This document shows positions 56,146-64,000 of a stretch of DNA of 64,000 nucleotides, piece by piece. The stretch spans positions 1 through 64,000 of the forward strand of contig NZ_WIXO01000001.1 of the NCBI RefSeq assembly GCF_009709575.1. Direction: 5' to 3'. This DNA is from Streptomyces taklimakanensis. GTDB lineage: Bacteria > Actinomycetota > Actinomycetes > Streptomycetales > Streptomycetaceae. The notes under the pieces are model-generated. The model was not told the origin of the DNA and did no database searches. It saw only the letters and a list, made by a program, of their open reading frames with translations. The translations under genes were made by a program, and so were the position numbers. Position 1 is the first letter of the stretch. Each line of letters opens with the position of its first letter.

Positions 56146-57111
56146 TCAGTATCCGTAGATCATCTTGTAGGCGACCTCGGGGAGGAACTGTCCGGCCGAG
56201 GAGCCGCCCCCGACTCCGCAGTTGCCGTCGGACTCGCCCGGGACCTTGATCCACAGGAGCATCTCGGCGCCTCCGCCCACCTGGGTGGGAGTGCCGATAC
56301 GGCGTCCCGCGGGGTTGCACCACTGGCCGTTGGAGCCGTTGCCGTTGCGGCTGGTGTCCACGACGAACGGCTTGGTGTAGCCGTAGCGGGCGCCGAGTTC
56401 CCTGTTGACGGCGTTGGCGTAGGCGATGTTCTCGGCCGTGGTGAAGTAGTTGGAGACGTTGAGCGAGAAGCCGCGGGCCTGACGGAGGCCGGCCTCGTGG
56501 AGGCGCACGGCCATGGTCTGCGCGCCGGCCCAGCCCGGGTTGCCGGCGTCGAGGTAGACCCAGGTGTTGGGGGCCTGGCGGCTGAACTGGGCGAGGGCAT
56601 GGGTGAGCATGCTTTCGCGTTCGTCGATCTGGGCCTGGTTCATGCAGCCGTAGTCCCCGAGGGAGTCCGGTTCCAGGACGACGACGGCGGGGCGGTTGCC
56701 GATCCCGCCGGCGAACTGGGAGATCCAGGTGGCGTAGGCGGACGGCGAGGAGGCTCCGCCGGCGGAGTGCCCGCCGCAGTAGTCGCGGTTGTACATGTTG
56801 TAGGCGACGAGGATGGGCAGCTTGTCCGCGCGGTCCGCCGCTCCCGTGTACGCACTCGTGGCGTTGCCGACGGCCCCGCTCCAGGAGCCGAACCAGCGGG
56901 CCGTCGGGGTGTTGGCGATGGAGGCGTTGATCGCGGACGCCCGACCGTCACCGGGATTGGCGGCGACCCATCGCTTCGCGCTGGAGTCGGGGTCCACGTA
57001 GAACCCGTTGGTCAGGGTGGTCGGGTCGGCCGCGTGGGCGGACGGTGCGGCGGTGAGTGCCAGAGGCAGCGCGAAGAACGCTGCCACCAGCGCGCGGATT
57101 CTGCGGCGCAT
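56146..57111 (-). CDS. Secreted GH6 endo-1,4-beta-glucanase
   Basis: The start chosen is ATG 57111 (MRRRIRALVAAFFALPLALT), giving 321 residues with a signal peptide ending near 27 (SAHA/A). The GH6 catalytic domain includes FYVDPDSSAKRWVAANPGDG, YNMYNRDYCGGHSAGGASSP and the proton-donor Asp149 in VVLEPDSLGDYGC, then YLDAGNPGWAGAQTMAVRLH and LLWIKVPGESDGNCG. It has no cellulose-binding module, like short Streptomyces endoglucanases. It hydrolyses cellulose outside the cell. Three CebR-like boxes lie upstream, so control by the divergent LacI gene is likely. Confidence 0.94.
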   Translation of the reverse strand: MRRRIRALVAAFFALPLALTAAPSAHAADPTTLTNGFYVDPDSSAKRWVAANPGDGRASAINASIANTPTARWFGSWSGAVGNATSAYTGAADRADKLPILVAYNMYNRDYCGGHSAGGASSPSAYATWISQFAGGIGNRPAVVVLEPDSLGDYGCMNQAQIDERESMLTHALAQFSRQAPNTWVYLDAGNPGWAGAQTMAVRLHEAGLRQARGFSLNVSNYFTTAENIAYANAVNRELGARYGYTKPFVVDTSRNGNGSNGQWCNPAGRRIGTPTQVGGGAEMLLWIKVPGESDGNCGVGGGSSAGQFLPEVAYKMIYGY

Positions 57112-57259
57112 GGCTGTACCTCGGTTTCCTGGCAGGGATGCGCCGCACGCTCTCGTCCCGAACATGCGACGCGCTGAGGAAGTGCGGTGGTACGACGTCC
57201 CTCCGCAGCGGCGACCGGTCGGCAGGGACGACCTCCCCGAAGGGCCGTCAGCAGCACAC

Positions 57260-57420
57260 TGGGAGCGGTCCCGCTGGAAGCGATCCCAAAGTCCCTGAGG
57301 ACCTTGAGGGATGCTCGGTATCATGTGACGGGCTGGTGGAAGTGTCAAGGGTCGACGTACCGCCGCCCTTCGCGTGACGACGACAAGCTTCATAAACTCC
57401 ACGGACTGGAAGCGCTTCCA
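57260..57420. promoter_or_regulatory. Three CebR-like LacI boxes
   Basis: TGGAAGCGCTTCCA (57407-57420) is a perfect palindrome; TGGAAGCGATCCCA (57275-57288) and TGGGAGCGGTCCCG (57260-57273) each differ from the established CebR consensus TGGGAGCGCTCCCA at two bases. They lie between the divergent GH6 and LacI genes. Confidence 0.85.
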
Positions 57421-57551
57421 GCCCTCCGGCCCTTCAGGGCCCCATACCTGTCCCATACCTGCTGTCCGCCGTCATCGGTCGAGTGGGGGGCGGCAGAGCG
57501 GAGCGGAGTGAGATGCTTCTCGTCCGGTCGAGAGGGAAAGGCTCACGGCTC

Positions 57552-58565
57552 ATGGCAATGGACGCGCCCCACCCGCAGCCGACGCTCGACGCGGTGGCCG
57601 AACTCGCCGGGGTCTCCCGCTCGGTGGCCTCCCGCGCCCTCAACAACGCACCACACGTCAGCCGCGCCAAGCGCGAGGCCGTCGCACGAGCCGTCCGGCA
57701 GCTCGGCTACGTGCCCAATCCGACCGCCCGCGCCCTGGCCACCCGTCACACGGGAGCAGCCGCCCTGGTCGTCGCGGGAGAAGACCCGTCGATCTTCGCG
57801 GACCCGTTCTTCGCCCAGGTGATCGTGGGGGCGTCGGCCGCCCTGGAGGAAGCCGACCTGCACCTGATGCTGTGCCTGGCGGCCTCCGACCGAGGCCGCC
57901 GGCGGGTGGAGCGGCTCCTTCTGGCCAAGGGCGCCGACGGCGCCATGCTGATGGCGCTGCGCGAGGACGATCCGCTCGTCCCCGTGGCCGAGCGGGCGAA
58001 GGTGCCCGTCGTGTTCGGCGGACGCCCGGTCGGTCCGGCCCCCCGGTGGTACGTGGACGTCGACAACGTCGGCGGAGCACGCGAGGCGACCGAGTACCTG
58101 GTCTCGCGTGGCCGCACGCGGGTGGCCGTGATCTGCGGGCGCATGGACACCGAGGCCGGGCGTGCCCGGTACCGCGGCTACCGCGACGCCATGCTGGCGG
58201 CCGGCCTCGACCCGTTCCCGCCGCGGGAGGGGGACTTCACCGAGTCCAGCGGTTCCGCCGCCATGGCCGCACTCCTGGCGGAGCATCCCGACCTGGACGG
58301 GGTGTTCGCCGCCAACGACAACATGGGAGTGGGGGCGCTGCGCACACTGCGCGCGGCCGGCCGACGAGTCCCCGACGACGTCTCCGTGGTCGGCTTCGAC
58401 GACCTGGCCGTCGCCGAACTCGCCGACCCGCCGCTCACCACCGTCCACCAACCCATAAGCGCCTTCGGACGGGAGGTGGCGCGCATGCTCGTCGCACTCG
58501 TCAACGGCCAGGACCCCACCCCGCTGATCCTGCCCACCCGCCTGGTCACCCGCTCCAGCGCCTGA
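57552..58565 (+). CDS. LacI-family regulator, CebR-like
   Basis: From ATG 57552 (MAMDAPHPQPTLDAVAELAG) a 337-residue repressor is encoded; an in-frame ATG at 57513 is less likely. The LacI HTH is LDAVAELAGVSRSVASRALN with hinge RQLGYVPNPTARALATRHTG. The sensor domain has RYRGYRDAMLAAGLDPFPPR, LDGVFAANDNMGVGALRTL and VSVVGFDDLAVAELADPPLT. It is divergent from GH6 and separated by three TGGnAGCGnTnCCn boxes, so it most likely represses the cellulase and itself until cellobiose or a related sugar binds. It is a paralog of, not necessarily, the genomic CebR. Confidence 0.9.
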   Translation: MAMDAPHPQPTLDAVAELAGVSRSVASRALNNAPHVSRAKREAVARAVRQLGYVPNPTARALATRHTGAAALVVAGEDPSIFADPFFAQVIVGASAALEEADLHLMLCLAASDRGRRRVERLLLAKGADGAMLMALREDDPLVPVAERAKVPVVFGGRPVGPAPRWYVDVDNVGGAREATEYLVSRGRTRVAVICGRMDTEAGRARYRGYRDAMLAAGLDPFPPREGDFTESSGSAAMAALLAEHPDLDGVFAANDNMGVGALRTLRAAGRRVPDDVSVVGFDDLAVAELADPPLTTVHQPISAFGREVARMLVALVNGQDPTPLILPTRLVTRSSA

Positions 58566-58949
58566 CAGGCCCGCCACCGGGGCGGGGGCACCTCTGCTCC
58601 GACGGGCAGCCGGGACGGCCCACCGGGCGGAAGCGGACACGGCGCGGTACCCGGCAGCGCTGTGAGCGACCCCCACCACCCTGTCAGGGGCCGTCGGCCC
58701 GAACGTGCCGGTCGATGCGGCCGACAGCGCCACCCCGCGGGCGTCCACCGCTGGTGGCCGCCCACCACCGTGGTGCGGACGTGTGCGGTGTCACCGGGGC
58801 GCCTCCGCTCCACGCCGTGCTCACGTGCGGGTCGATCGATGGTTCGGCCGTCGTCGAGGACGAACATCCCCGAGCACACCGTGCTCCGCCCGTCCTTGCC
58901 GCCGGCCCCCGGTGGCACTCGTGGGCCGTCCTCACCTTGGAACAACATC
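58566..58949. other. Intergenic stretch, IS630 flank
   Basis: No gene recognised between the LacI stop and the end of the IS630 transposase. The frame of the IS630 continues as unassigned sequence (GEDGPRVPPGAGGKDGRSTV), which is probably flanking DNA rather than transposase. Confidence 0.45.
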
Positions 58950-59258
58950 GCCGAAGAGCCTCGGCGGATCGGCAGGCCGGTCTCGGCGAGGCAGCCGTCG
59001 ATGAGGTCGCTGCGGTACCGGATGTGCCGCAGACCTCGTCGGATGCGCTGGATGAGGTGTTCGAGGGTGGTGAAGGCGACGTTGGACAGCCGGCCGCGCC
59101 GCAGCAGGGACCAGATCCCTTCGACGGGGTTGAGATCGGGCGCGTAGGGCGGCAGGTAGTAGATGGTCGGCCACTCGCGGGTTGCCGCCCACTGCCGCGG
59201 GTCGGCGGCCTTGTGGACGTTCAGGTTGTCCCAGACCAGGACGATCGGGCCGCCGAGT

Positions 59259-59281
59259 CCCCGGAGGGGGCAACCCCCGGT
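59259..59281. repeat. 23-bp palindromic insertion in IS630 transposase
   Basis: On the gene strand CCGGGGGTTGCCCCCTCCGG GGA separates ...IAAHQ from LGGPIVL. It contains GGGGG-TTG-CCCCC and is a shorter relative of the insertions at 22668 and 36021. Confidence 0.65.
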
Positions 59282-59580
59282 TGGTGCGCGGCGATGAGCA
59301 GGTCGCGGTAGTCGCGCCCGGAGAAGCTCTTGCGTCCGTCGCGCCGGCCGCCGTCCCGGCGGGGCCGGTAGATCAGTCGGGACCGGTGGCCGGGCTTGTG
59401 GCAGGTCAGTGCTGCGATGGGCACCCACCTGCGGGAACGGCCCCGCACCCGCACCACCGGGGTCCGACCGCGCCGGGACCACGTCTTGGCCTGCGGCGGC
59501 GTCATGGAGAATCCGGCCTCGTCCTCAAAGACCAGCCAGACTCCACGGGCCGCCGCGAGCCTTCCGCGCAGGGCCGCACT

Positions 59581-59605
59581 CCTCCGCAAGCGGGGGCGCC
59601 CCCAC
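59581..59605. repeat. 25-bp palindromic insertion in IS630 transposase
   Basis: On the gene strand GTGGGGGCGCCCCCGCTTGC GGAGG separates AVAGWVK from the continuation GRLAAARGVWLV. The GGGGGCGCCCCC core is a perfect palindrome. Confidence 0.65.
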
Positions 59606-59750
59606 CTTGACCCACCCGGCCACCGCCTCGTCGCCCCGCTCGATCACCCGTCGGGCCGGCACCTGGCAGGACCAGCCATTGCGAAGCAGGAGCTTGCGCA
59701 CACCCTGAATCGTGTAGGTGGGGTGGAAGCGCCACCCGATCACCGTCTTG

Positions 59751-60008
59751 ACCCTGGCCGTCGCCGATGCCGACCGTCGCAGCGGAGTGGGCCGAACACT
59801 CCTCACCGAAGTCGCCCGCCGGGCCCGCGAAGCCGGACATGCTTTCTTGGTCCCGGTCCCACAGGACGGCGGCGATGCCGCTGGTCGGCTGGCGTTCTTC
59901 CGGGCATGCGGGCTCAAGCCCTACGGGCCCGACCAGCCGGGCGCGGCTTGGGGCTGCCCGGTCTCGGGGATCCTCGCCGCGAGCCCGGTCAGTACCGAAC
60001 AGCACTGA
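59751..60008 (+). pseudogene. GNAT acetyltransferase C-terminal fragment
   Basis: The frame reads LTLAVADADRRSGVGRTLLT, EVARRAREAGHAFLVPVPQD and GRLAFFRACGLKPYGPDQ. The R-x-G-V-G-R acetyl-CoA loop and the following helix/strand are typical GNAT. The N-terminal half is missing because the IS630 remnant abuts it. Confidence 0.6.
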
Positions 60009-60498
60009 GCCTCGAAGGACCAAGGCGTCGAAGGGTGGCCGGAGAGACGGGCCCCGGAGGGTGGTTGTTCCCGGAGTCCTACGCCGGCGCCCGAAGGTGC
60101 GCGGGAGTTACCGGCTGCGCGGGATGGTGAGCCTGGACTCCGCCAGGACAATCAGCGGCCCACATCATGCTCGGCGGCCATCACCGCCGTTGAGCGCGAA
60201 CCCGGCCGGGACGCTGCACCACCCCGGCCAGGTCGACCAGGCCTGCCGGTGCGAGGACCTGGCGAGCCGGTTGGTGAAGGTCCGCAGCAGCGCCCACGCC
60301 GAGGCCACCGTCATGGAGCTGCGCACCACGAGCGGCCTGCCTCTACCCGCGCTCTACGCCGAACGGGGGCAGGAGACGAACGAGAGCAGGAGGTGACCCT
60401 GGTCCGTGGCCGGCCCACCTCGGCCGGGCGCTGCCCACGTGGGCAGCGCCCGCGCGGGCGCGGTACTCGGCGGTGCGGTGAGGCGGCCCTGTGACCGC
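60009..60498. other. Spacer with an unassigned plus-strand frame
   Basis: A plus-strand frame around 60130-60396 (QACRCEDLASRLVKVRSSAH, LPLPALYAERGQETNESRR) has some coding look but no start, ribosome binding site or family. I leave it unassigned; no other feature seen. Confidence 0.35.
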
Positions 60499-63400
60499 TC
60501 ACGGATGCGACGCGTTCTTCGTCGATCCGTTCAGGTACCGCTGGGCTTCCGTCCTGGTGAGGTCACGCACCTGCCGTGCCTTCGCCATGGCGGCCATCGT
60601 TGCCGTGTCGGTCCAGGAGACACGCAGACTGTGGTTGCCCACGGTCACCAGGTTCTCGCCACCGGCTCCGGACAGGACGCTCTGCCACACGCGTTCGTCG
60701 TGTTCCACCACGCACAGTGTCGTACCCGTACGGACGTCGACGACCCGCGCGCTCCCGTCGGCGACGAATGTGGCTCTGGTGCCGTCGGAACAGAAGGCGG
60801 GGCTCCCGGCCGACTCGCACGCGGCGACGGCGATCCGCGTACCGGTCCGTGTCTCGGCCAGGGTGAACACGCCGTCGCGCGCGCCGCTGTCCTCGGTGAA
60901 GGCCAGGTGCCGTCCGTTCGGACTCGTGGCGATCTCGACGTAGTTGCGGGGCGTGTCCAGAGCAAGGGGGATCCGGCACAGTACGTCCCCGTCGCGTGCC
61001 CCCATCAGGGCCACCGAGCCGTCCTGCACCACGGCGACCCATGTGTGGTCCGGTGCGAACAACGCCGTGTCGACCCGGGAGCGGAAGCGGTGGTGTTCGA
61101 CCCCGTCGGCTGTGTTCACGATGCGGACGGTGCCGGTGGCGGCTCCGTCGCCCGTCTTCCGGAAGATCCCGCTCCCCGTACCGACGTCAACATCGCTCAC
61201 GACGGCGGCGAGCATTCCGTCGCCGCTGCAGGCGATCACGTACCCGGTGATACCGATCGAGGACCGCAGGGTGCCACTGCGGGTGTCGGTGACCAGGATG
61301 CAGTACCTGCCGATCTCGTCCGCACCGGTCGGTGTGGTGGCGGACGTGACGACCCGGCGCCCGTCGTCGGTGAACCGGACGTACGCGACGTCCCGGTATC
61401 CCTGGTGCGGGATGGTCAGTGGCTCGCGTTCACCGCTGAGGTCATGGATCGTCACCTCGCCGGGTCTGCCGGACGCCGAGCCGTTGTGGGTGACAGCGAC
61501 CAGGTGCGCGTGCGTCGCCGAGCCGCGCACGGAGGCGAACCGGCCGTGGCCGACGACGCCGCGGCGCGCGGCGGTGGCCGTGTCCACCACGGTCGTCCGG
61601 CCGGAGGACAGGTCGTTCTCCGTGACAAGTGCCGTGCCCCCGTCGGAGGTGAAGAACACCTGGGCACTGTAGGTCAAGTCGAGCCGGGCGATCTCCGAGC
61701 CACGGGCCTCGAAGAGGCGGCAGCCGGCCCCCGTTGGGGTCGTCGTCGCCGTGAGCAGCCGGCCGTCGGGGCCGAACGTCATGTCGGCGATCTCGTCCTC
61801 GTGGTCCACCCTGGCGAGCTCCCGGCCGGTGGCGGCGTCGAACACGCGGGCCGCGTGCCGGCCCGCGAAGGCGACCCGGGAGCCGTCGGTGGTCAGGCAC
61901 ACCGAGTCGACGGTGAAGTCGTGATGCAGACGGCGCAGTTCCCGGCCAGTGGCAACGTCGATCAGCAGCCCGGCACCGGGCGTCCGGTGGTACTGGGTGT
62001 CGCCGAGTGCCACGGCGAGCCGATCCGCGGTCTGGCCGAACGCCAGCGCCTGCACGGGGGTGTACTGATGGAGCCGGAACCTGAGCCGTCCGGGCTGCTC
62101 ACCGTGGTGCGTGAGATCGAACACCTCGACCGCACCCGAGCGGGCGTCACCGCAACCGTCGACATGATTGACGCCCACCGCCAGCAGCGCATTGTCCGGA
62201 CTGATGGCGACCGCTTCCCAAGCGTATCCGTCGTGCGGGATGCCGACCGGGGCGCGTCCGCCGGTGAGGTCGTACACGACCGTGCGGTTCGAGCGGGCGC
62301 CATCCGGCTCCGTGGCCGCCAGCAGGGTGCAGTCATCGCTGAAGGTGAAGTTCCGCGCTGTGAGGAGACTGCCGGTGTCCGGCAGGGTGCCGTCGTCCAG
62401 TGTGTGACGGACACGTCCCGTGACCAGGTCGATGACGCGGACCGTCGCGTCGCTGAGGCTCCTCGCCTGCCCCGGCCGGTAGCTGGGACGAACGCCCCGG
62501 ACGATGGCGAGGCGGGTGCCGTCTCTGCTCAGCGCCGAGGCGACGACGGACCGGCAGTCGCGGTCCTCCGCGATCGTGTCACCGCTGTGCAGGTCGACCA
62601 CGGTCACCCGCCGCGCACCGACCCGCACGGCGACGCGTCCCGGCGCAGGGTGGAGGACCCGGTCGTCCGCCTCGTGCACGGTGCGGAACCGGTGCGCCTC
62701 GCGGTCGATCCCGAACAATTCGGTACGGACGCGATGGCGGTCACCGCCCTGGTACCACGTGACCGTCCTGACCAGGTGGTCGCCGAGGATCGTGACCGAC
62801 TGCGTGTCCGGCTCGGGGTGCACGTCCGGAAGCCGGACGAGCGGATGCGGGGCCCTGCGCAGCACGCGGCGGAGTGCGGTGTCCCCTTCGAGCGTCCACA
62901 ACGCCTGGATCGACCGTTGCGCGAGCACCAGGGGGACCGGGCTGCCCGGCTTCGTCATGGCCGCCAACTCGGCCGCGGCGGCGAGCCTGCGGGCGTCCGC
63001 CTCCGCGGCCTTCAGCACCGCACGTGCCTTCGCCTCCTCCAGTTCGGCAATCCGGTCGCGCCATGCCGACCGGCTGGCCGCGATGAGGTCGGCAACCTCC
63101 TGGGGAATGTCGGAAGCACGTTCTGCCAGCCACTGTTCGGCCGACGCGAGCCGGGTGTCGGCGATCAGTTCGTTGTCGGCCGCCCGCTCCTCCATCGTCA
63201 CCAGCCACCGCTGGAACTCGACATCGTCATCCACCCAGCGCGAGAAGCGCGACCAGGAACGGATGAGCGACTCATGGCTGAGCCACACCAGGGGCTCACC
63301 GTCCGCCCGAGCGGAGTCGAGCACCAGCAGACGGTGGCGGCACAGGTCGTCGATCAGCCCCCGCATGCCCGGGAACCGGTGCAGTGGAGCCGGTCTGGCG

Positions 63401-64000
63401 CCCGCCTCGGCGGCACCGCCCCGGGTGCGCACCAGCGCGAGCATGACGGACTTGACCTGCTCGGCCAGGCCATCGCGGCGAAGCCGCTCGTAGATACGTT
63501 CGGCATGCCGGTCGATGGCACCCGCCAGCCCGCCGAACCTGCGATAGTCGGCGAAGGTGAGCCGGCGCTCCCGCTGGGCCTCCCACAGTTGCGCGAGGGT
63601 GAACGCCATCAGGGGCAGGCTGCCCGTCGCGCCGCCGGCGTCCGCGGCGATCTGTGCCGCGAGTCCGTCCTCGTAGCGCACACCACGCGTGAGCGCCGGT
63701 TCGGTCACGGCACGCTCGAGCGCAGCGGGTCCCATCGGCGACAACGCGAACATGCGGTGCCGCAGGCGGGGACCCTGATCGGGTAGCTCCAGCACCATCG
63801 GCACGAAGTCGGAACGCATCGTGGCCACGATGCGGCAGGAGTCGGCGACCTCGCGTGCGGTGGGCACCAGCAACTCGAGGAGCTCATGCCGCTGGTCCGC
63901 CGACGCGTCGGTCAGCAGTTCCTCGAACTGGTCGATGTGCACCAGCACCCGTGAGCCCGTCGCCCTGGCACGGCGCGACAGCGCGGCGCCGAGTGCGCCG
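60499..64000 (-). CDS. STAND-type NTPase with C-terminal beta-propeller (5' end outside window)
   Basis: At least 1166 residues are in the window, open to the right edge. The first visible part has the Walker B of the nSTAND1 family (VLVHIDQFEELLTDA) followed by RIVATMRSDFVPMVLELPDQ, LMAFTLAQLWEAQRERRLTF and a winged-helix part (FPGMRGLIDDLCRHRLLVLD, LVWLSHESLIRSWSRFSRWV). A coiled coil (AELEEAKARAVLKAAEADAR) leads to a C-terminal beta-propeller of WD40-like blades (FSDDCTLLAATEPDGARSNR, FGPDGRLLTATTTPTGAGCR, TSPNGRHLAFTEDSGARDGV). The P-loop and any N-terminal effector (protease, TIR or HTH) lie upstream. STAND NTPases act as ligand-triggered switches in regulation, defence or cell death. 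The stop at 60499 is preceded by RTEAQRYLNGST. Confidence 0.85.
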   Translation of the reverse strand, partial: GALGAALSRRARATGSRVLVHIDQFEELLTDASADQRHELLELLVPTAREVADSCRIVATMRSDFVPMVLELPDQGPRLRHRMFALSPMGPAALERAVTEPALTRGVRYEDGLAAQIAADAGGATGSLPLMAFTLAQLWEAQRERRLTFADYRRFGGLAGAIDRHAERIYERLRRDGLAEQVKSVMLALVRTRGGAAEAGARPAPLHRFPGMRGLIDDLCRHRLLVLDSARADGEPLVWLSHESLIRSWSRFSRWVDDDVEFQRWLVTMEERAADNELIADTRLASAEQWLAERASDIPQEVADLIAASRSAWRDRIAELEEAKARAVLKAAEADARRLAAAAELAAMTKPGSPVPLVLAQRSIQALWTLEGDTALRRVLRRAPHPLVRLPDVHPEPDTQSVTILGDHLVRTVTWYQGGDRHRVRTELFGIDREAHRFRTVHEADDRVLHPAPGRVAVRVGARRVTVVDLHSGDTIAEDRDCRSVVASALSRDGTRLAIVRGVRPSYRPGQARSLSDATVRVIDLVTGRVRHTLDDGTLPDTGSLLTARNFTFSDDCTLLAATEPDGARSNRTVVYDLTGGRAPVGIPHDGYAWEAVAISPDNALLAVGVNHVDGCGDARSGAVEVFDLTHHGEQPGRLRFRLHQYTPVQALAFGQTADRLAVALGDTQYHRTPGAGLLIDVATGRELRRLHHDFTVDSVCLTTDGSRVAFAGRHAARVFDAATGRELARVDHEDEIADMTFGPDGRLLTATTTPTGAGCRLFEARGSEIARLDLTYSAQVFFTSDGGTALVTENDLSSGRTTVVDTATAARRGVVGHGRFASVRGSATHAHLVAVTHNGSASGRPGEVTIHDLSGEREPLTIPHQGYRDVAYVRFTDDGRRVVTSATTPTGADEIGRYCILVTDTRSGTLRSSIGITGYVIACSGDGMLAAVVSDVDVGTGSGIFRKTGDGAATGTVRIVNTADGVEHHRFRSRVDTALFAPDHTWVAVVQDGSVALMGARDGDVLCRIPLALDTPRNYVEIATSPNGRHLAFTEDSGARDGVFTLAETRTGTRIAVAACESAGSPAFCSDGTRATFVADGSARVVDVRTGTTLCVVEHDERVWQSVLSGAGGENLVTVGNHSLRVSWTDTATMAAMAKARQVRDLTRTEAQRYLNGSTKNASHP

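Larger units (their letters stand above)
58950..59750 (-). pseudogene. IS630-family transposase interrupted by two palindromic insertions
   Basis: Three consecutive frames encode one transposase: WRFHPTYTIQGVRKLLLRNG with VIERGDEAVAGWVK; then GRLAAARGVWLVFEDEAGFS and KSFSGRDYRDLLIAAHQ; then LGGPIVLVWDNLNVHKAADP and LPPYAPDLNPVEGIWSLLRR. The DDE residues lie in FEDEAG, VWDNLN and NPVEGIW. Both frame switches fall exactly at GC-rich palindromic insertions (59581-59605 and 59259-59281). The N-terminus is missing beyond about 59750, where a GNAT gene fragment on the other strand begins. Confidence 0.85.

Noticed and set aside
60406..63786. A 1126-residue plus-strand frame opposite the STAND gene
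   Set aside because: It is rich in Gly, Arg, His and Asp without any domain, a typical antisense shadow of a high-GC gene; the minus strand shows clear STAND and propeller motifs.

Overview
The window is high-GC actinomycete DNA, almost certainly from a Streptomyces chromosome. The evidence is strong third-position G/C bias, GTG/TTG starts, many families typical of the genus (DUF6928-like, MmyB-type XRE regulators, XlnA, CebR-like LacI), and a dense load of nested insertion sequences. The IS density, gene remnants and a large helicase with helicase-associated domains fit an accessory chromosome arm or a linear plasmid; that placement is inference.

Bases 1-12.8 kb are a decayed accessory zone. 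It holds a streptomycin-6-kinase-like phosphotransferase, the helicase, remnants of small genes, a broken cytosine-5 DNA methyltransferase, DUF1877 and DUF6928-like proteins, a methyltransferase and IS5/IS3 pieces. Bases 13.0-16.4 kb carry an unusual biosynthetic pair: a two-domain prenyl enzyme (squalene/phytoene-synthase-like head plus a complete cis-prenyltransferase), converging on a secreted protein, followed by a broken cyclodipeptide synthase.

Bases 16.4-36.5 kb are IS-rich. An IS630 is split by an IS3, an IS110 is cut by an IS5, and two 1297-bp IS3 copies lie in opposite orientations. Between the IS elements sit an alcohol dehydrogenase/cupin/SDR operon with a divergent XRE regulator, a GDSL hydrolase, a secreted S1 protease, a restriction-gene (McrC/DUF4357) remnant, a MerR-controlled ABC exporter operon and a truncated FAD monooxygenase.

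Bases 36.5-58.6 kb form a plant-cell-wall degradation locus. It encodes GH62 arabinofuranosidase, GH10 xylanase XlnA, GH43, GH39, a second GH10 with CBM2, a CE1-type esterase with CBM2, GH6 cellulase, a sugar ABC importer (binding protein and two permeases), a CocE-type hydrolase, an internally deleted GH51 and two LacI regulators. CGAAAGTTTCG palindromes lie between GH62 and xlnA, and CebR-like boxes lie between GH6 and its LacI gene. Secreted enzymes would cut arabinoxylan and cellulose outside the cell, the importer would take up oligosaccharides, and GH43/GH39 would finish them inside; the LacI proteins probably gate expression.

Bases 58.9-64.0 kb hold an IS630 broken by two short palindromic insertions, a GNAT fragment and the C-terminal part of a large STAND NTPase with a beta-propeller that runs off the window. 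Two themes recur. First, 23-34 bp GC-rich hairpin sequences are inserted into transposase genes exactly where the reading frame shifts. Second, there are several single-base frame breaks in otherwise well-preserved genes, which are either real decay or assembly indels.
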